Origin: Caballeronia jiangsuensis
GTDB lineage: Bacteria; Pseudomonadota; Gammaproteobacteria; Burkholderiales; Burkholderiaceae
Direction: 5' to 3'
Assembly: GCA_000648925.1 (NCBI GenBank)
Contig: JFHF01000002.1
Span: forward strand, 62,001-126,000
Length of the DNA: 64,000 bases
Within the stretch, counting starts at the first letter, position 1, and each line of letters starts with the position of its first letter. Position numbers and translations under genes: made by a program. This document shows positions 8,720 to 17,295 of the stretch, in pieces. Below the pieces are notes generated by a model, which was given only the letters and a program-made list of their open reading frames with translations, was not told where the DNA came from and ran no database searches.

Positions 8720-10516
8720 TTGAATTCCGCTCAGTCACCGGCCGAACCGAAGCGTCTGCGCAGCCGCCGCTGGTTCGACGACCCGTCGAATCCCGGCATG
8801 ACCGCGCTCTACCTCGAGCGCTACATGAACTTCGGCATCACGCGCGAAGAGTTGCAGTCGGGCAAGCCGATCGTGGGCATTGCGCAGACCGGCTCGGATC
8901 TCGCGCCGTGCAACCGGCACCACCTCGAACTGGCGAAGCGCGTGCGCGACGGCATTCGCGACGCGGGCGGCATTCCGCTCGAGTTTCCCGTGCATCCGAT
9001 CCAGGAAACCGGCAAGCGTCCGACGGCCGCGCTCGACCGCAATCTCGCGTATCTCGGTCTCGTCGAAGTGCTGCACGGTTATCCGCTCGATGGCGTCGTG
9101 CTCACGACCGGTTGCGACAAGACCACGCCCGCCTGCCTGATGGCGGCGGCGACGGTCAACATTCCGTCGATCGTGCTGTCGGGTGGACCGATGCTCGACG
9201 GCTGGCATCGCGGCAAGCTGGCGGGCTCGGGCACGGTCGTGTGGGAGGCGCGCAAGGAACTCGCGACCGGCCAGATCGACTACGACACGTTCATGGAGAA
9301 AGTGGCTTCGTCCGCGCCATCCGCCGGGCATTGCAATTCGATGGGCACCGCGCTTTCGATGAACGCGCTCGCCGAGGCGCTCGGCATGTCGTTGCCCGGC
9401 TGCGCGTCGGTGCCCGCGCCGTATCGCGAGCGCGGCTGGTTCGCCTACGAGACGGGCAGGCGCATCGTCTCGATGATTGCGGAGAACCTGCGGCCATCGG
9501 ACATCATGACGCACGAGGCGTTCGAGAACGCGGTCGCGGTGGCGGCCGCCATCGGCGCATCGTCGAATTGCCCGATCCATATGATTGCGATTGCGCGTCA
9601 CATCGGCGTGGACCATACGCTCGACGACTGGCAGCGCGTAGGCGCGCAGATTCCGTTGCTGGTCGATTGCCAGCCGGCCGGGCGCTTTCTCGGCGAGGCG
9701 TTCCATCGCGCCGGGGGCGTGCCGGGCGTGATGCGCGAGCTGCTGCACGCGGGCCGGCTTCATCGCGATGCGATGACCGTGACGGGACGCACGCTCGCGG
9801 AGAATCTCGCCGGTGTCGCGGCGCCTGACCGCGAGGTGATTCGCGCCTTCGATACACCGCTGAAGGCAGCGGGCGGTCACGTCGTGCTGAGCGGCAATCT
9901 GTTCGATAACGCCGTGATGAAAGTCAGCGTGATCGACGCGCGCTTTCGCGAGCGCTTTCTCTCGAACGCCGCCGATCCGGACGCGTTCGAGGTGAAGGCT
10001 GTCGTCTTCGAAGGCCCGGAGGACTATCACGCGCGCATCGACGATCCTGCGCTCGACATCGACGAACACTCGATCCTGGTCATGCGCAATTGCGGCCCGG
10101 TGGGTTATCCGGGCGGCGCGGAGGTGGTCAACATGCAGCCGCCCGCCGCGCTGATCCGGCGCGGCATCGACACGCTGCCGACCATGGGCGATGGCCGTCA
10201 GAGCGGGACGTCGGGCAGTCCGTCGATACTGAACGTGTCGCCGGAAAGTGCGGTGGGCGGCGGGCTCGCGCTGCTCAGGACGGGCGACCGCCTGCGTATC
10301 GATCTCGGCGCGCGGCGTGTCGATCTGCTCGTATCCGCCGATGAACTCGCCGCGCGACGTGCCGCATGGAGCCAACCCGAACTCGCGAACCAGACGCCGT
10401 GGGAAGCCATCTATCGAAGCATGGTGGGGCAGCAGGGCAGCGGCGCGTGTCTCGAACCTGCGACGCTCTTTCTGAACATCGTCGAGGCGCGCGGCGAAGC
10501 GCGCGACAACCATTGA
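8720..10516 (+). CDS. IlvD/Edd-family sugar-acid dehydratase
   Basis: About 598 residues. Fe-S/Mg-dependent dehydratase of the L-arabonate/D-xylonate type: it removes water from an aldonate or dihydroxy acid to give a 2-keto-3-deoxy acid. Cluster cysteines are in [11 protein letters not shown] and [11 protein letters not shown]; the C-terminal signature is [23 protein letters not shown] 8720 has GGAGA five bases upstream. In-frame ATG 8708 is possible but has no Shine-Dalgarno, because that purine run starts inside the ATG. The family N-terminus [27 protein letters not shown] follows either start. Confidence 0.88.
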   Translation: MNSAQSPAEPKRLRSRRWFDDPSNPGMTALYLERYMNFGITREELQSGKPIVGIAQTGSDLAPCNRHHLELAKRVRDGIRDAGGIPLEFPVHPIQETGKRPTAALDRNLAYLGLVEVLHGYPLDGVVLTTGCDKTTPACLMAAATVNIPSIVLSGGPMLDGWHRGKLAGSGTVVWEARKELATGQIDYDTFMEKVASSAPSAGHCNSMGTALSMNALAEALGMSLPGCASVPAPYRERGWFAYETGRRIVSMIAENLRPSDIMTHEAFENAVAVAAAIGASSNCPIHMIAIARHIGVDHTLDDWQRVGAQIPLLVDCQPAGRFLGEAFHRAGGVPGVMRELLHAGRLHRDAMTVTGRTLAENLAGVAAPDREVIRAFDTPLKAAGGHVVLSGNLFDNAVMKVSVIDARFRERFLSNAADPDAFEVKAVVFEGPEDYHARIDDPALDIDEHSILVMRNCGPVGYPGGAEVVNMQPPAALIRRGIDTLPTMGDGRQSGTSGSPSILNVSPESAVGGGLALLRTGDRLRIDLGARRVDLLVSADELAARRAAWSQPELANQTPWEAIYRSMVGQQGSGACLEPATLFLNIVEARGEARDNH

Positions 10517-10526
10517 CGGAGCGCGC

Positions 10527-11297
10527 ATGAATCGACTGGACGGCGCGCAGGGGCCGCGCGTGGGCATCGTGACGGGCGCGGGCTCGGGCATCGGCAGGGC
10601 GGCGGCAATCGAATTGCTGCGCGACGGCTGGTCCATCGCGCTTCTCGGCAGGCGGCGCGAGCCGCTCTTCGAGATCGCGCATGACCCCGAGTTCGCGGGC
10701 CGCGCGCTCGCGTTATCGTGCGACGTGTCGGATGCGACGGCGGTGGCTTCGTCGTTCGATGCGGTCGTCGAGCATTTCGGCCGGCTCGACCTTCTGTTCA
10801 ACAATGCGGGCGTCGGCAATCCGCCCGGGCCGTTCGATACGTGGACAGCGGAGCAATGGCGCGGGGTCGTCGACGTGAACCTCAACGGCATGTTCTTCTG
10901 CCTGCAACGCGCGTTCCGGATCATGTCGGCGCAGACGCCGCGCGGCGGCCGCATCATCAACAACGGCTCGCTGTCGGCCTGGGCGCCGCGGCCCAATTCG
11001 ACGGCCTACACGGCGACCAAGCACGCCGTCACGGGCCTCACGCGCTGCGCGTCGCTCGATGGTCGCGCGCATGACATTGCCGTCGGCCAGATCGACGTCG
11101 GCAATGCGCACAGCGCGCTGGCATCGGCGATGGCGCACGGCGTGCCGCAGGCGAACGGCGAGCTCGCAGCCGAGCCGCTGATCGACGCGGCGATCGTCGG
11201 GCGCTCTGTCGCGTATCTCGCGAGTCTGCCGCCCGATGCCAACGTGTTGTTCCATACGATCATGGCGACAAAGATGCCGTTCGTCGGCAGAGGCTGA
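10527..11297 (+). CDS. Short-chain dehydrogenase/reductase
   Basis: A 256-residue classical SDR. The NAD(P) motif is TGAGSGIG near the N-terminus, followed by NNAG and the catalytic NGSLS...YTATK (Tyr and Lys). Ten bases after the dehydratase stop, so in the same operon. It would oxidise or reduce a hydroxy/keto intermediate of that pathway. The C-terminal part is weakly conserved, so the substrate is open. Confidence 0.9.
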   Translation: MNRLDGAQGPRVGIVTGAGSGIGRAAAIELLRDGWSIALLGRRREPLFEIAHDPEFAGRALALSCDVSDATAVASSFDAVVEHFGRLDLLFNNAGVGNPPGPFDTWTAEQWRGVVDVNLNGMFFCLQRAFRIMSAQTPRGGRIINNGSLSAWAPRPNSTAYTATKHAVTGLTRCASLDGRAHDIAVGQIDVGNAHSALASAMAHGVPQANGELAAEPLIDAAIVGRSVAYLASLPPDANVLFHTIMATKMPFVGRG

Positions 11298-11433
11298 TCC
11301 GGCTGCGTGCGCGCTGCGCCGGTCCGCGCCGACCTCGACTCGACTGGGTCGGCGCGCTGCAAAATCGTCCAATACTTTTGGCAATGGAATGCCTAGCATG
11401 CTCTCCAAGGTCGATTTTTTCAGGAGAGAGACA

Positions 11434-11886
11434 TTGCTGTTGCATACCGAAGCAATCGCGGCGGACGCGCAGAAAGTGCCGCCGAAGCTGGAGCGTTGTG
11501 TGATCGTCGTCGATGAAGCGCTGCCGCCGGGCAAGGCGTCGAACGCTGCGGCAGTCGTCGCGTTCACTCTGGGCCAGCGCCACAGCCGTCTCGTCGGTGC
11601 GCCTTTGGTCGAGCGGGACGGCACGGCGCATCCGGGACTCATTCCTATCGGCATTCCGGTATTGAAGGCATCCGCGCTTCAACTGAGCGAGCTTCGCCGG
11701 AAATCGCTCGCGCAGTGTGACGTCGTGGACTTTCCCGTGCAAGGGCAGGCCACCACGGATTACGCCATGTTCCTCGAAGCCGTCGAGGCGCACGCCGGCG
11801 AATCGCTTCAATATCTGGCGGTCGGACTGGTCGGCCCCAGGAACCGTGTCAGCAAACTGGTCGGCGGTTTTTCGCTGTTCGCATGA
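11434..11886 (+). CDS. DUF2000-family protein
   Basis: A 150-residue protein matching the DUF2000 family (peptidyl-tRNA-hydrolase-like fold) by KLERCVIVVDEALPPGKASNAAAVVAF and the later IPVLKA...TTDYAMF segments. TTG 11434 is preferred because AGGAGAGAG lies at 11422-11430. In-frame ATG 11398 would add a 12-residue leader running through that ribosome-binding site. The function of the family is unknown. The stop overlaps the next ATG by four bases. Confidence 0.7.
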   Translation: MLLHTEAIAADAQKVPPKLERCVIVVDEALPPGKASNAAAVVAFTLGQRHSRLVGAPLVERDGTAHPGLIPIGIPVLKASALQLSELRRKSLAQCDVVDFPVQGQATTDYAMFLEAVEAHAGESLQYLAVGLVGPRNRVSKLVGGFSLFA

Positions 11887-12617
11887 TGGAAGCGCGGATT
11901 ACATCGGAGCGCATCGGTCAGATCTGGTCCGTCAGTTTGAACCGCCCCGACAAGCGAAACGCGCTCGATGGTCTGATGTTCGACGCGCTGGCGAACTCGC
12001 TGCGCCTCGCACAGGGCGATGAACGCGTGCACTGCGTGCTGCTGCAAGGAACCGGCGAGAGCTTCTGCGCGGGGCACGACATCGCCGCGTTCGGCACGCT
12101 GTGGCCGCAAGCCGAAGACGGTGCGATCCGGCGATGCATCGCGGCGTTCGCTGAACAACCCAAGCCCCTGATTGCCGCGGTCAATGGCGCGGCCGTTGGA
12201 TTCGGCGCAACGATGCTGTTACACGCCGACTGGGTGGCCGCCGGCGAAAGCGCGACCTTCCGTTTTCCGTTTTCCGATCTCGGTATCGTGCCCGAAGCGG
12301 GAGCGACAGCGTTGCTGGCTCGCAGGGTAGGCGACCTCGCGGCACGCGACTGGCTGATGAGCGGCCGCGCGGTAACGGCATCGGAAGCGTTGCGGCACGG
12401 ATTTGTGTCCCGCGTAGTACCGGACGCGGACGTGCGCGCCGTTGCAAACGAATACGCCCTGCGTCTCGCCGCCAAACCGCCGGGTGCTTTGCAGACCACG
12501 CGGCGTTTGATTCTGGAAGGCGTTACGTTAACGGCGCGAGAGGCGATCGAGCGGGAGTTCTTCCATCTCAATGCCTTCATTCCGGCGTGCATCTGGAGAT
12601 CGATTCCTCATGGCTAA
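11883..12617 (+). CDS. Enoyl-CoA hydratase/isomerase (crotonase) family protein
   Basis: A 244-residue crotonase. CoA and oxyanion-hole regions are visible as FCAGHDIAAFG and AAVNGAAVGFGATMLLHADW, followed by FPFSDLGIVPEAGAT. The acid in LGIVPEAG is in place of the catalytic Glu region. ATG 11883 overlaps the DUF2000 stop and its own end overlaps the flavodoxin-like gene by 8 bases. Reaction (hydration, isomerisation or thioester hydrolysis) is not defined by these motifs. Confidence 0.87.
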   Translation: MMEARITSERIGQIWSVSLNRPDKRNALDGLMFDALANSLRLAQGDERVHCVLLQGTGESFCAGHDIAAFGTLWPQAEDGAIRRCIAAFAEQPKPLIAAVNGAAVGFGATMLLHADWVAAGESATFRFPFSDLGIVPEAGATALLARRVGDLAARDWLMSGRAVTASEALRHGFVSRVVPDADVRAVANEYALRLAAKPPGALQTTRRLILEGVTLTAREAIEREFFHLNAFIPACIWRSIPHG

Positions 12618-13332
12618 AGTTCACCTTGTTCACGCTCACCCCGAGCCGCACTCGTTCTGCTCGGCAATGGCCCGCGAGGCCGAACGCGTACTGAAGTCAC
12701 GCGGCCACGATGTGAGCTTCTCTGACCTGTATGCGCTGAACTTCGATCCCGTAGTCCGCGCCAGCGAGTTCACCGAGCGCGCCAACGACGACTATCTCGT
12801 CTATGCACTGGAGCAACGTCACGCGCTCGCGCACGATGCCCTTGCACCCGACGTGCGGCGAGAGGTCGAGGCGTTGCTGGCCAGCGACACGCTCATGCTG
12901 GTGTTTCCGCTTTACTGGTTCTCGGTGCCCGCGCTGATCAAGGGCTGGATCGACCGCTGCTTTCTGTCGGGCGCGATGTATGGCGGCAAGCGCATCTACG
13001 GCCGAGGTGGCATGGTCGGCAAGCGCGCCGTGATCGGCGTGACACTGGGTGGCCGGGAACACATGTTCGGCACGCAAGGCATTCATGGTGAACTGGCGAG
13101 CGGCATGCTGCGTCATCTGCTGCAAGGCACGTTGGGATATGTGGGCTATGAAGTGGTAGAGCCGTTCTTCGCCTGGCACGTTCCCTATTGCTCGGACGCC
13201 GAGCGGGCCGACACATTGACGCGCTGGCGCGACTTCATCGATAGCCACGACACGCGACCGCGCATCGCGATGCCGCTGCTCCAGGATTATGATGACGTGT
13301 TCAGAGCACTTCCACGGACGGTTTCATCATGA
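12610..13332 (+). CDS. Flavodoxin-like NAD(P)H:quinone oxidoreductase
   Basis: A 240-residue Flavodoxin_2 protein (NQO1/KefF/MdaB group). HAHPEPHSFCSAMA is the FMN/FAD phosphate loop, and LVFPLYWFSVPALIKGWIDRCF is the hallmark second flavin segment. I chose ATG 12610, inside the crotonase 3' end, because MAKVHLVHAHPEP is the family N-terminus. It is followed by AraC in an ATGA overlap. A likely two-electron quinone or quinone-like reductase acting in the cytoplasm. Confidence 0.87.
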   Translation: MAKVHLVHAHPEPHSFCSAMAREAERVLKSRGHDVSFSDLYALNFDPVVRASEFTERANDDYLVYALEQRHALAHDALAPDVRREVEALLASDTLMLVFPLYWFSVPALIKGWIDRCFLSGAMYGGKRIYGRGGMVGKRAVIGVTLGGREHMFGTQGIHGELASGMLRHLLQGTLGYVGYEVVEPFFAWHVPYCSDAERADTLTRWRDFIDSHDTRPRIAMPLLQDYDDVFRALPRTVSS

Positions 13333-14162
13333 AAGCTGCATCGGCGATTCGTTCGGTCAAGGTCTGGCGCGCGCCCGACGTCATGGACGCCGTCATGCTG
13401 AAGGGCCAGTTCGTCGGTCACCGGTATCCGCCGCACGCGCACGATACGCATTGCCTCGCGGTCATTACCGGCGGGGAATTGGCGGTCGAGGTTCGGGGAC
13501 AGCGGCGCATATGCAGGCGCGGTGACGTCATCGTCATCGATGCCGACGTGGTGCATTCAGGCGCCGCCGCCGGTGACGGCCAATGGAAGATGCGCGTCGA
13601 ACACGTGCAGCCTGCGGAACTGGCCGCCTACTGTGAACGTCTTGGCATTCCCCGGCGCGAGCGATTCGAACTGGAAAGCCCGTTTGTCATCGACAATGCG
13701 TTGTCGCGGCACCTCTACGGCGTGAATTGGTGTTCCGAGAAAAACGACGATCCTTTCAAGCGCAGCGAGGCGCTGGCCTGCGCTATCGTCGGCCTGTACG
13801 CGCGCCAGCCTGGGCGCTCCGGCGACCTACCCTCAGTGCGAAGCGAGCCTGCTCTGGTACGTGCGATCAGGCGCCGCTTGCGCGAAGACCTTCATGCGAG
13901 GGTGACGTTGTCGACGCTTGCGTCGGAGTTTGGCATTACGCCGTTCGTGCTGTTACGCGCTTTCGTGCGCGAGGCGGGACTGAGCCCTCATGCCTTTCAG
14001 CAGCAGGAGCGCTTGCGCGTAGCGATGCCGATGCTGCGTGACGGCAGGCCTATTGCAGAAGTCGGCGCCCGAACCGGCTTCGCGGATCAGTCACACTTCA
14101 CGCGCGTCTTCAAACAGCAAACCGGCGTGACACCGAAGATCTATCAATCTGCGTTTTCTTGA
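13329..14162 (+). CDS. AraC-family regulator with N-terminal cupin
   Basis: A 277-residue protein. The N-terminal half is an AraC-binding cupin (HRYPPHAHDTHCLAVITGGEL), and the C-terminal third holds two HTHs (TLSTLASEFGITPFVLLRAF and PIAEVGARTGFADQSHFTRVFKQQTGVTP). Overlaps the oxidoreductase gene by four bases, so it probably regulates the DUF2000-crotonase-oxidoreductase unit it ends. Confidence 0.9.
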   Translation: MKAASAIRSVKVWRAPDVMDAVMLKGQFVGHRYPPHAHDTHCLAVITGGELAVEVRGQRRICRRGDVIVIDADVVHSGAAAGDGQWKMRVEHVQPAELAAYCERLGIPRRERFELESPFVIDNALSRHLYGVNWCSEKNDDPFKRSEALACAIVGLYARQPGRSGDLPSVRSEPALVRAIRRRLREDLHARVTLSTLASEFGITPFVLLRAFVREAGLSPHAFQQQERLRVAMPMLRDGRPIAEVGARTGFADQSHFTRVFKQQTGVTPKIYQSAFS

Positions 14163-14309
14163 ATCGTTCGACGAAAATCGGCAATAGTGAGCGTGTGACG
14201 ATCATCGCGCGGCCAATGCCGCCGCGCGGCCATTTCCCCTTTGAACCCCCTCTGAATCCACGGCATGGCATGGCAGATAAAATCGTGCGAATCACTCACG
14301 GTCAATGCC

Positions 14310-14804
14310 ATGCCGCTCAATCCCGATTCCCCTCTCGCACGTCTCGTGAATGCTCCGGTGAGGCCGGGCAAAGTCGTATGGATAGGCTTGCGCGGCATGC
14401 GGCGCGAGCCGCTCGATGTGGTCGAGTTCGCGCTCGCGCTGGCGGGCGGCCGTCTCGAAGGCGATCACTACAGCCGCAAGGGCGGCAACCGGCAAGTGAC
14501 GCTGATTCAGGCGGAAAGCCTGCGCGCGATAGCGAGCCACCTCGGTCTCGATGACGTTTCGCCCCTGGATTTGCGGCGCAATATCGTGACGGCGGGCGTG
14601 AATCTTCACGCGCTGAAGGACCGTCGCTTTCGCATCGGCGGCGCGGTGCTGGAAGCGAGCGGGGAATGTCATCCGTGCTCGCGCATGGAAGAGGCGTTCG
14701 GCGTGGGCGGCTATAACGCGGTGCGCGGATTCGGCGGCATCACGGCACGCGTCGTCGAAGGCGGCAGGATCGATCTTTCGAGCGTGATCGAACCGCTGCG
14801 CTGA
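14310..14804 (+). CDS. MOSC-domain protein
   Basis: About 164 residues covering a stand-alone MOSC domain: GRLEGDHYSRKGGNRQVTLI, NIVTAGVNLHAL and GECHPCSRMEE with conserved C120/C123. MOSC proteins bind or use molybdenum cofactor or sulfur carriers (mARC/YiiM-like). That may matter in a region with three molybdenum hydroxylases, but no operon link is seen. ATG 14310 follows from the protein's N-terminus; an in-frame start at 14265 is possible, and neither has a strong Shine-Dalgarno. Confidence 0.82.
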   Translation: MPLNPDSPLARLVNAPVRPGKVVWIGLRGMRREPLDVVEFALALAGGRLEGDHYSRKGGNRQVTLIQAESLRAIASHLGLDDVSPLDLRRNIVTAGVNLHALKDRRFRIGGAVLEASGECHPCSRMEEAFGVGGYNAVRGFGGITARVVEGGRIDLSSVIEPLR

Positions 14805-14998
14805 TCTTGATGTGACGACGAGTATCGGCGTTCCTGCTACCGTGCGCCGGCGCGCGCAAGTCATGCCGGCCCGCTCATTCCAGGCTAATTCACCGGTTGT
14901 AACCTGCTTTGCATCGGCGGTGCATGCAAGGCAGCCTCACGAAAGAAACGACATGTGCGCTGCGGCGAACGCCGAACTAACCCGACAAGGAGCACATC

Positions 14999-15250
14999 AT
15001 GTCCGCACTCTTTTCTCGCGTGGCCGGATGGCTGATTTCCCGCTACAGCGTGTCTGCGCACCGCGCCCGTTACGCTCGTTACGCAGCGGCGGATGATCGC
15101 GCCGATCTTCAACATCGCATGCGCCAGATCGAAGAAGAACTCCGCGCCAACGGCATGCCGCTGCGCGGCGCGGTATCGCGTGACAGGCATGCGTTTGCTC
15201 GCATCGTGATCGATCAGGACGACAACACGAGGCGCAAAGAGCCGGTCTGA
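14999..15250 (+). CDS. Small hypothetical protein, basic
   Basis: An 83-residue protein preceded by AAGGAG seven bases upstream. It is arginine-rich with RYARYAAADDRADLQHRMRQIEEEL predicted to be helical. No family is recognised. It ends 248 bases before the alcohol dehydrogenase and lies upstream of the sigma-54 enhancer sites, so it is not part of that transcript. The ribosome-binding site and codon use support it as real. Confidence 0.6.
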   Translation: MSALFSRVAGWLISRYSVSAHRARYARYAAADDRADLQHRMRQIEEELRANGMPLRGAVSRDRHAFARIVIDQDDNTRRKEPV

Positions 15251-15265
15251 TCGCCGGCGCTGGCC

Positions 15266-15326
15266 GTCGCAAGTTGCGACATCCTCATACGACAAAGCTT
15301 CGTCAATGTGTTCGAAACTGCGACAC
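15266..15326 (+). promoter_or_regulatory. Tandem dyads, candidate enhancer for the sigma-54 activator
   Basis: Site 1 at 15266-15280 is a perfect 15-base dyad, GTCGCAAGTTGCGAC. Site 2 at 15308-15326 is an imperfect dyad, GTGTTCGAAACTGCGACAC. Both share the half-site TGCGACA. Their centres are 44 bases apart (about four helical turns), about 133 and 177 bases upstream of the predicted start of transcription. This is the usual placement for enhancer sites of an AcoR/MimR-type activator. Binding is inferred. Confidence 0.55.
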
Positions 15327-15423
15327 GTCCCCCCCTCAACCCGCCCGGCGTCATGTGTGTATCGCGTAGCCGATTGCCGCAAAGACGTGCAGGTATCCGG
15401 ATTCTCCACGCATCGGTCTTCAT

Positions 15424-15439
15424 TGGCGTAATCCTTGCT
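15424..15439 (+). promoter_or_regulatory. Sigma-54 (-24/-12) promoter
   Basis: TGGCGTAATCCTTGCT matches the consensus TGGCAC-N5-TTGCW with the GG and GC elements at the correct spacing. Only the fifth and sixth positions deviate. It lies 60 bases before the alcohol-dehydrogenase GTG, placing the transcript start near 15450. The operon encodes its own sigma-54 activator at its 3' end. Confidence 0.75.
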
Positions 15440-15498
15440 CTAGAGGCTCCGCGGGCAGCGCCGCGCTGACTCGACGATAACGATCAAGGAGACATAAC

Positions 15499-16542
15499 GT
15501 GAAGGCAGCCGTGCTGCATGAGTACGACGAAACCTTGTCCCGCGACGAGTTCGTTCGCTATGAAGACGTCGAAACGCCCGACATCGTCAGGCCGACCGAC
15601 GTGATCGTCCGCATCGGCGGAGCAGGCGTGTGCCGCACCGACCTGCACGTCGTCGAGGGAATCTGGCGCAGCAAGGTCGATGTCGCGCTGCCCTACATCA
15701 TGGGCCACGAGAACGCAGGCTGGGTCGAGGCCGTCGGACGCGCCGTCGAAAGCGTCAAGGTGGGCGATCCGGTCGTCTGTCATCCGCTCGTCACGAGCGG
15801 CCACTGTCTCGCGTGCCGGCGCGGCGACGACATGCACGCGACCGAGAGCCGCTTTCCCGGCATCAACGCGAATGGCGGGTACGCCGAATATCTGTCGACC
15901 GGCGAACGCTCATTGATTCGTCTGCCATCCACGCTCGCGCCCAAAGACGTCGCGCCCTACACCGATGCCGGCCTGACCGCATATCGCGCCGCGAAGAAGG
16001 CGTCGCGTCACTTGCTGCCCGGCCAGTTCGCCGTGGTGATCGGCGCGGGCGGACTGGGGCATATCGGCATTCAGGTGCTCAATGCGCTGTGCGCGGCGGA
16101 GATCATCGTCGTCGATCGTTCGGAGACCGCGCTTGCGCTGGCGAAAGAGTGCGGCGCGCATCACACCGTGCAAGGCGGCGAAGGCGAAGTGGAACGCGTG
16201 CTCGAGCTGACGCACGGCAACGGCGCGGAAGCCGTGATCGATTTCGTCGGCGAAGGCGATGCCATCGCGAAGGGTCTCGCGATGACGCGCAACGCGGGCT
16301 TCTACTACATCGTCGGTTATGGGGGGAAGATCGAGATTCCGACCATCGACATGATCACGAGCGAAAAGACCATCGTCGGCAATCTGGTCGGCACCTATCC
16401 CGAACTCGTCGAGCTGATGGCGCTCGCGGATCGCGGGCTCGTGCATCTGGCCACACGCGAATACCGGCTGAGCGACGCGAATCAGGCGCTCAAGGATCTG
16501 CATCACGGCAGGATCAAGGGACGCGCGGTCCTCATCCCCTAG
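15499..16542 (+). CDS. Zinc-type alcohol dehydrogenase of the monooxygenase operon
   Basis: A 347-residue MDR alcohol dehydrogenase. Catalytic zinc ligands are C45 (AGVCRTDLH) and H70-E71 (MGHENAG); the NAD motif is GAGGLGHIG. GTG 15499 has AAGGAG eight bases upstream. It is first after the sigma-54 promoter and would oxidise the alcohol made by the monooxygenase, as in propane/2-propanol pathways. Odd point: of the four structural-zinc positions 100, 103, 106 and 114, only C103 and C106 remain; 100 is Ser and 114 is Ala. Confidence 0.88.
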   Translation: MKAAVLHEYDETLSRDEFVRYEDVETPDIVRPTDVIVRIGGAGVCRTDLHVVEGIWRSKVDVALPYIMGHENAGWVEAVGRAVESVKVGDPVVCHPLVTSGHCLACRRGDDMHATESRFPGINANGGYAEYLSTGERSLIRLPSTLAPKDVAPYTDAGLTAYRAAKKASRHLLPGQFAVVIGAGGLGHIGIQVLNALCAAEIIVVDRSETALALAKECGAHHTVQGGEGEVERVLELTHGNGAEAVIDFVGEGDAIAKGLAMTRNAGFYYIVGYGGKIEIPTIDMITSEKTIVGNLVGTYPELVELMALADRGLVHLATREYRLSDANQALKDLHHGRIKGRAVLIP

Positions 16543-16575
16543 CAGCCGGTCAACAGGACTCGAACGGAGAGCGTC

Positions 16576-16896
16576 ATGGCGGCGCAAGGCAATGTCACGC
16601 CCATCTCGGAGCGCGTGCGGCTCGTGATCGCGCTGACGCAGATCAACTCGGATCATCTGCGCAGCAAGAGCCGCGTCGCGGGCGTCGAGATCGAACTGGA
16701 AGGCGCGCTGGCGGCGAGTCCGCCCGAAGCGCGCACGTCGCAGCAATGTCTGAACATCGAGATGCTGCGCGAACGGCTGCACGACGCGAACGAATCGATG
16801 CGCGCGCTGGAGGAAGAACGCGCGCGTCTCACGGCTGCGCTGGCGGAGATGGAAGCGGCGGCGCGCCGGATCTCGGAACCAGGGAGACGAACATGA
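16576..16896 (+). CDS. Small coiled-coil hypothetical protein of the mim operon
   Basis: A 106-residue protein with GGAGAG ahead of ATG 16576. The middle and C-terminal part (IEMLRERLHDANESMRALEEE, then ARLTAALAEMEAAARR) is strongly helical and coiled-coil-like. No family is recognised. It lies 33 bases after the alcohol dehydrogenase and overlaps the next small gene by four bases, so it belongs to the monooxygenase transcript. It may help assemble or scaffold the enzyme; that is speculation. Confidence 0.65.
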   Translation: MAAQGNVTPISERVRLVIALTQINSDHLRSKSRVAGVEIELEGALAASPPEARTSQQCLNIEMLRERLHDANESMRALEEERARLTAALAEMEAAARRISEPGRRT

Positions 16897-17069
16897 CGAC
16901 CGATGCAACCACGAAAGAGGCGTTCTTCGAACGGCTGGGCGCGCTGTCCGACGTGATGATCGGCGTGTTCGGCCGCGACTTCGCAATGGGCGCGCTGCTC
17001 GTCGCCGCGCGCTGCATCGCGCAAGGTCAGCCGGTTCAGAACGAAGCCACGCCTGCGGACAGCCAGTGA
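16893..17069 (+). CDS. Small hypothetical protein of the mim operon
   Basis: A 58-residue protein beginning MTTDATTKEAFFERLG, with GGGAGACGAAC directly before ATG 16893 and an ATGA overlap with the coiled-coil gene. It contains a hydrophobic-amphipathic stretch (VMIGVFGRDFAMGALLVAARCIA) with a single Cys. No known family. It is too short for confident assignment, but coupling and ribosome-binding site support it. Confidence 0.6.
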   Translation: MTTDATTKEAFFERLGALSDVMIGVFGRDFAMGALLVAARCIAQGQPVQNEATPADSQ

Positions 17070-17295
17070 ACGATGTCGCAGATTCGGACACCGCAGGAAT
17101 GCATACGTCGCGTTCCACGACACGCTCGCGAGTTCGGCCTTGCTGTATGGGCCCGAAGTGCATGGCACGCTTGTCGCTCTATGTCGGGCCGTGCCGACGA
17201 AAGCGGCGCATGTGTTGGTGATCACGGACCTGCGCGCGAGAAGCCGCCGGTCCCCCTGTAACCGGACAAGGAGAGCTCGATGTCAGAAGCATTAA
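17067..17295 (+). pseudogene. Possible frameshifted small gene between the small ORFs and mimA
   Basis: GTG 17067 overlaps the previous stop (GTGA) and opens VNDVADSDTAG. One base out of step, the forward frame from about 17101 reads AYVAFHDTLASSALLYGPEV and then HGTLVALCRAVPTKAAHVLV, with GC-rich third positions, ending at 17295 inside mimA. A single missing base near 17097-17100 would join the two. This could be a decayed gene, a sequencing error or chance open frames. Confidence 0.3.

Noticed and set aside
17073-17261. A 62-codon frame beginning MSQIRTPQECIRR upstream of mimA
   Set aside because: It has no ribosome-binding site and its composition is less protein-like than the neighbouring frame described as a possible frameshifted gene.
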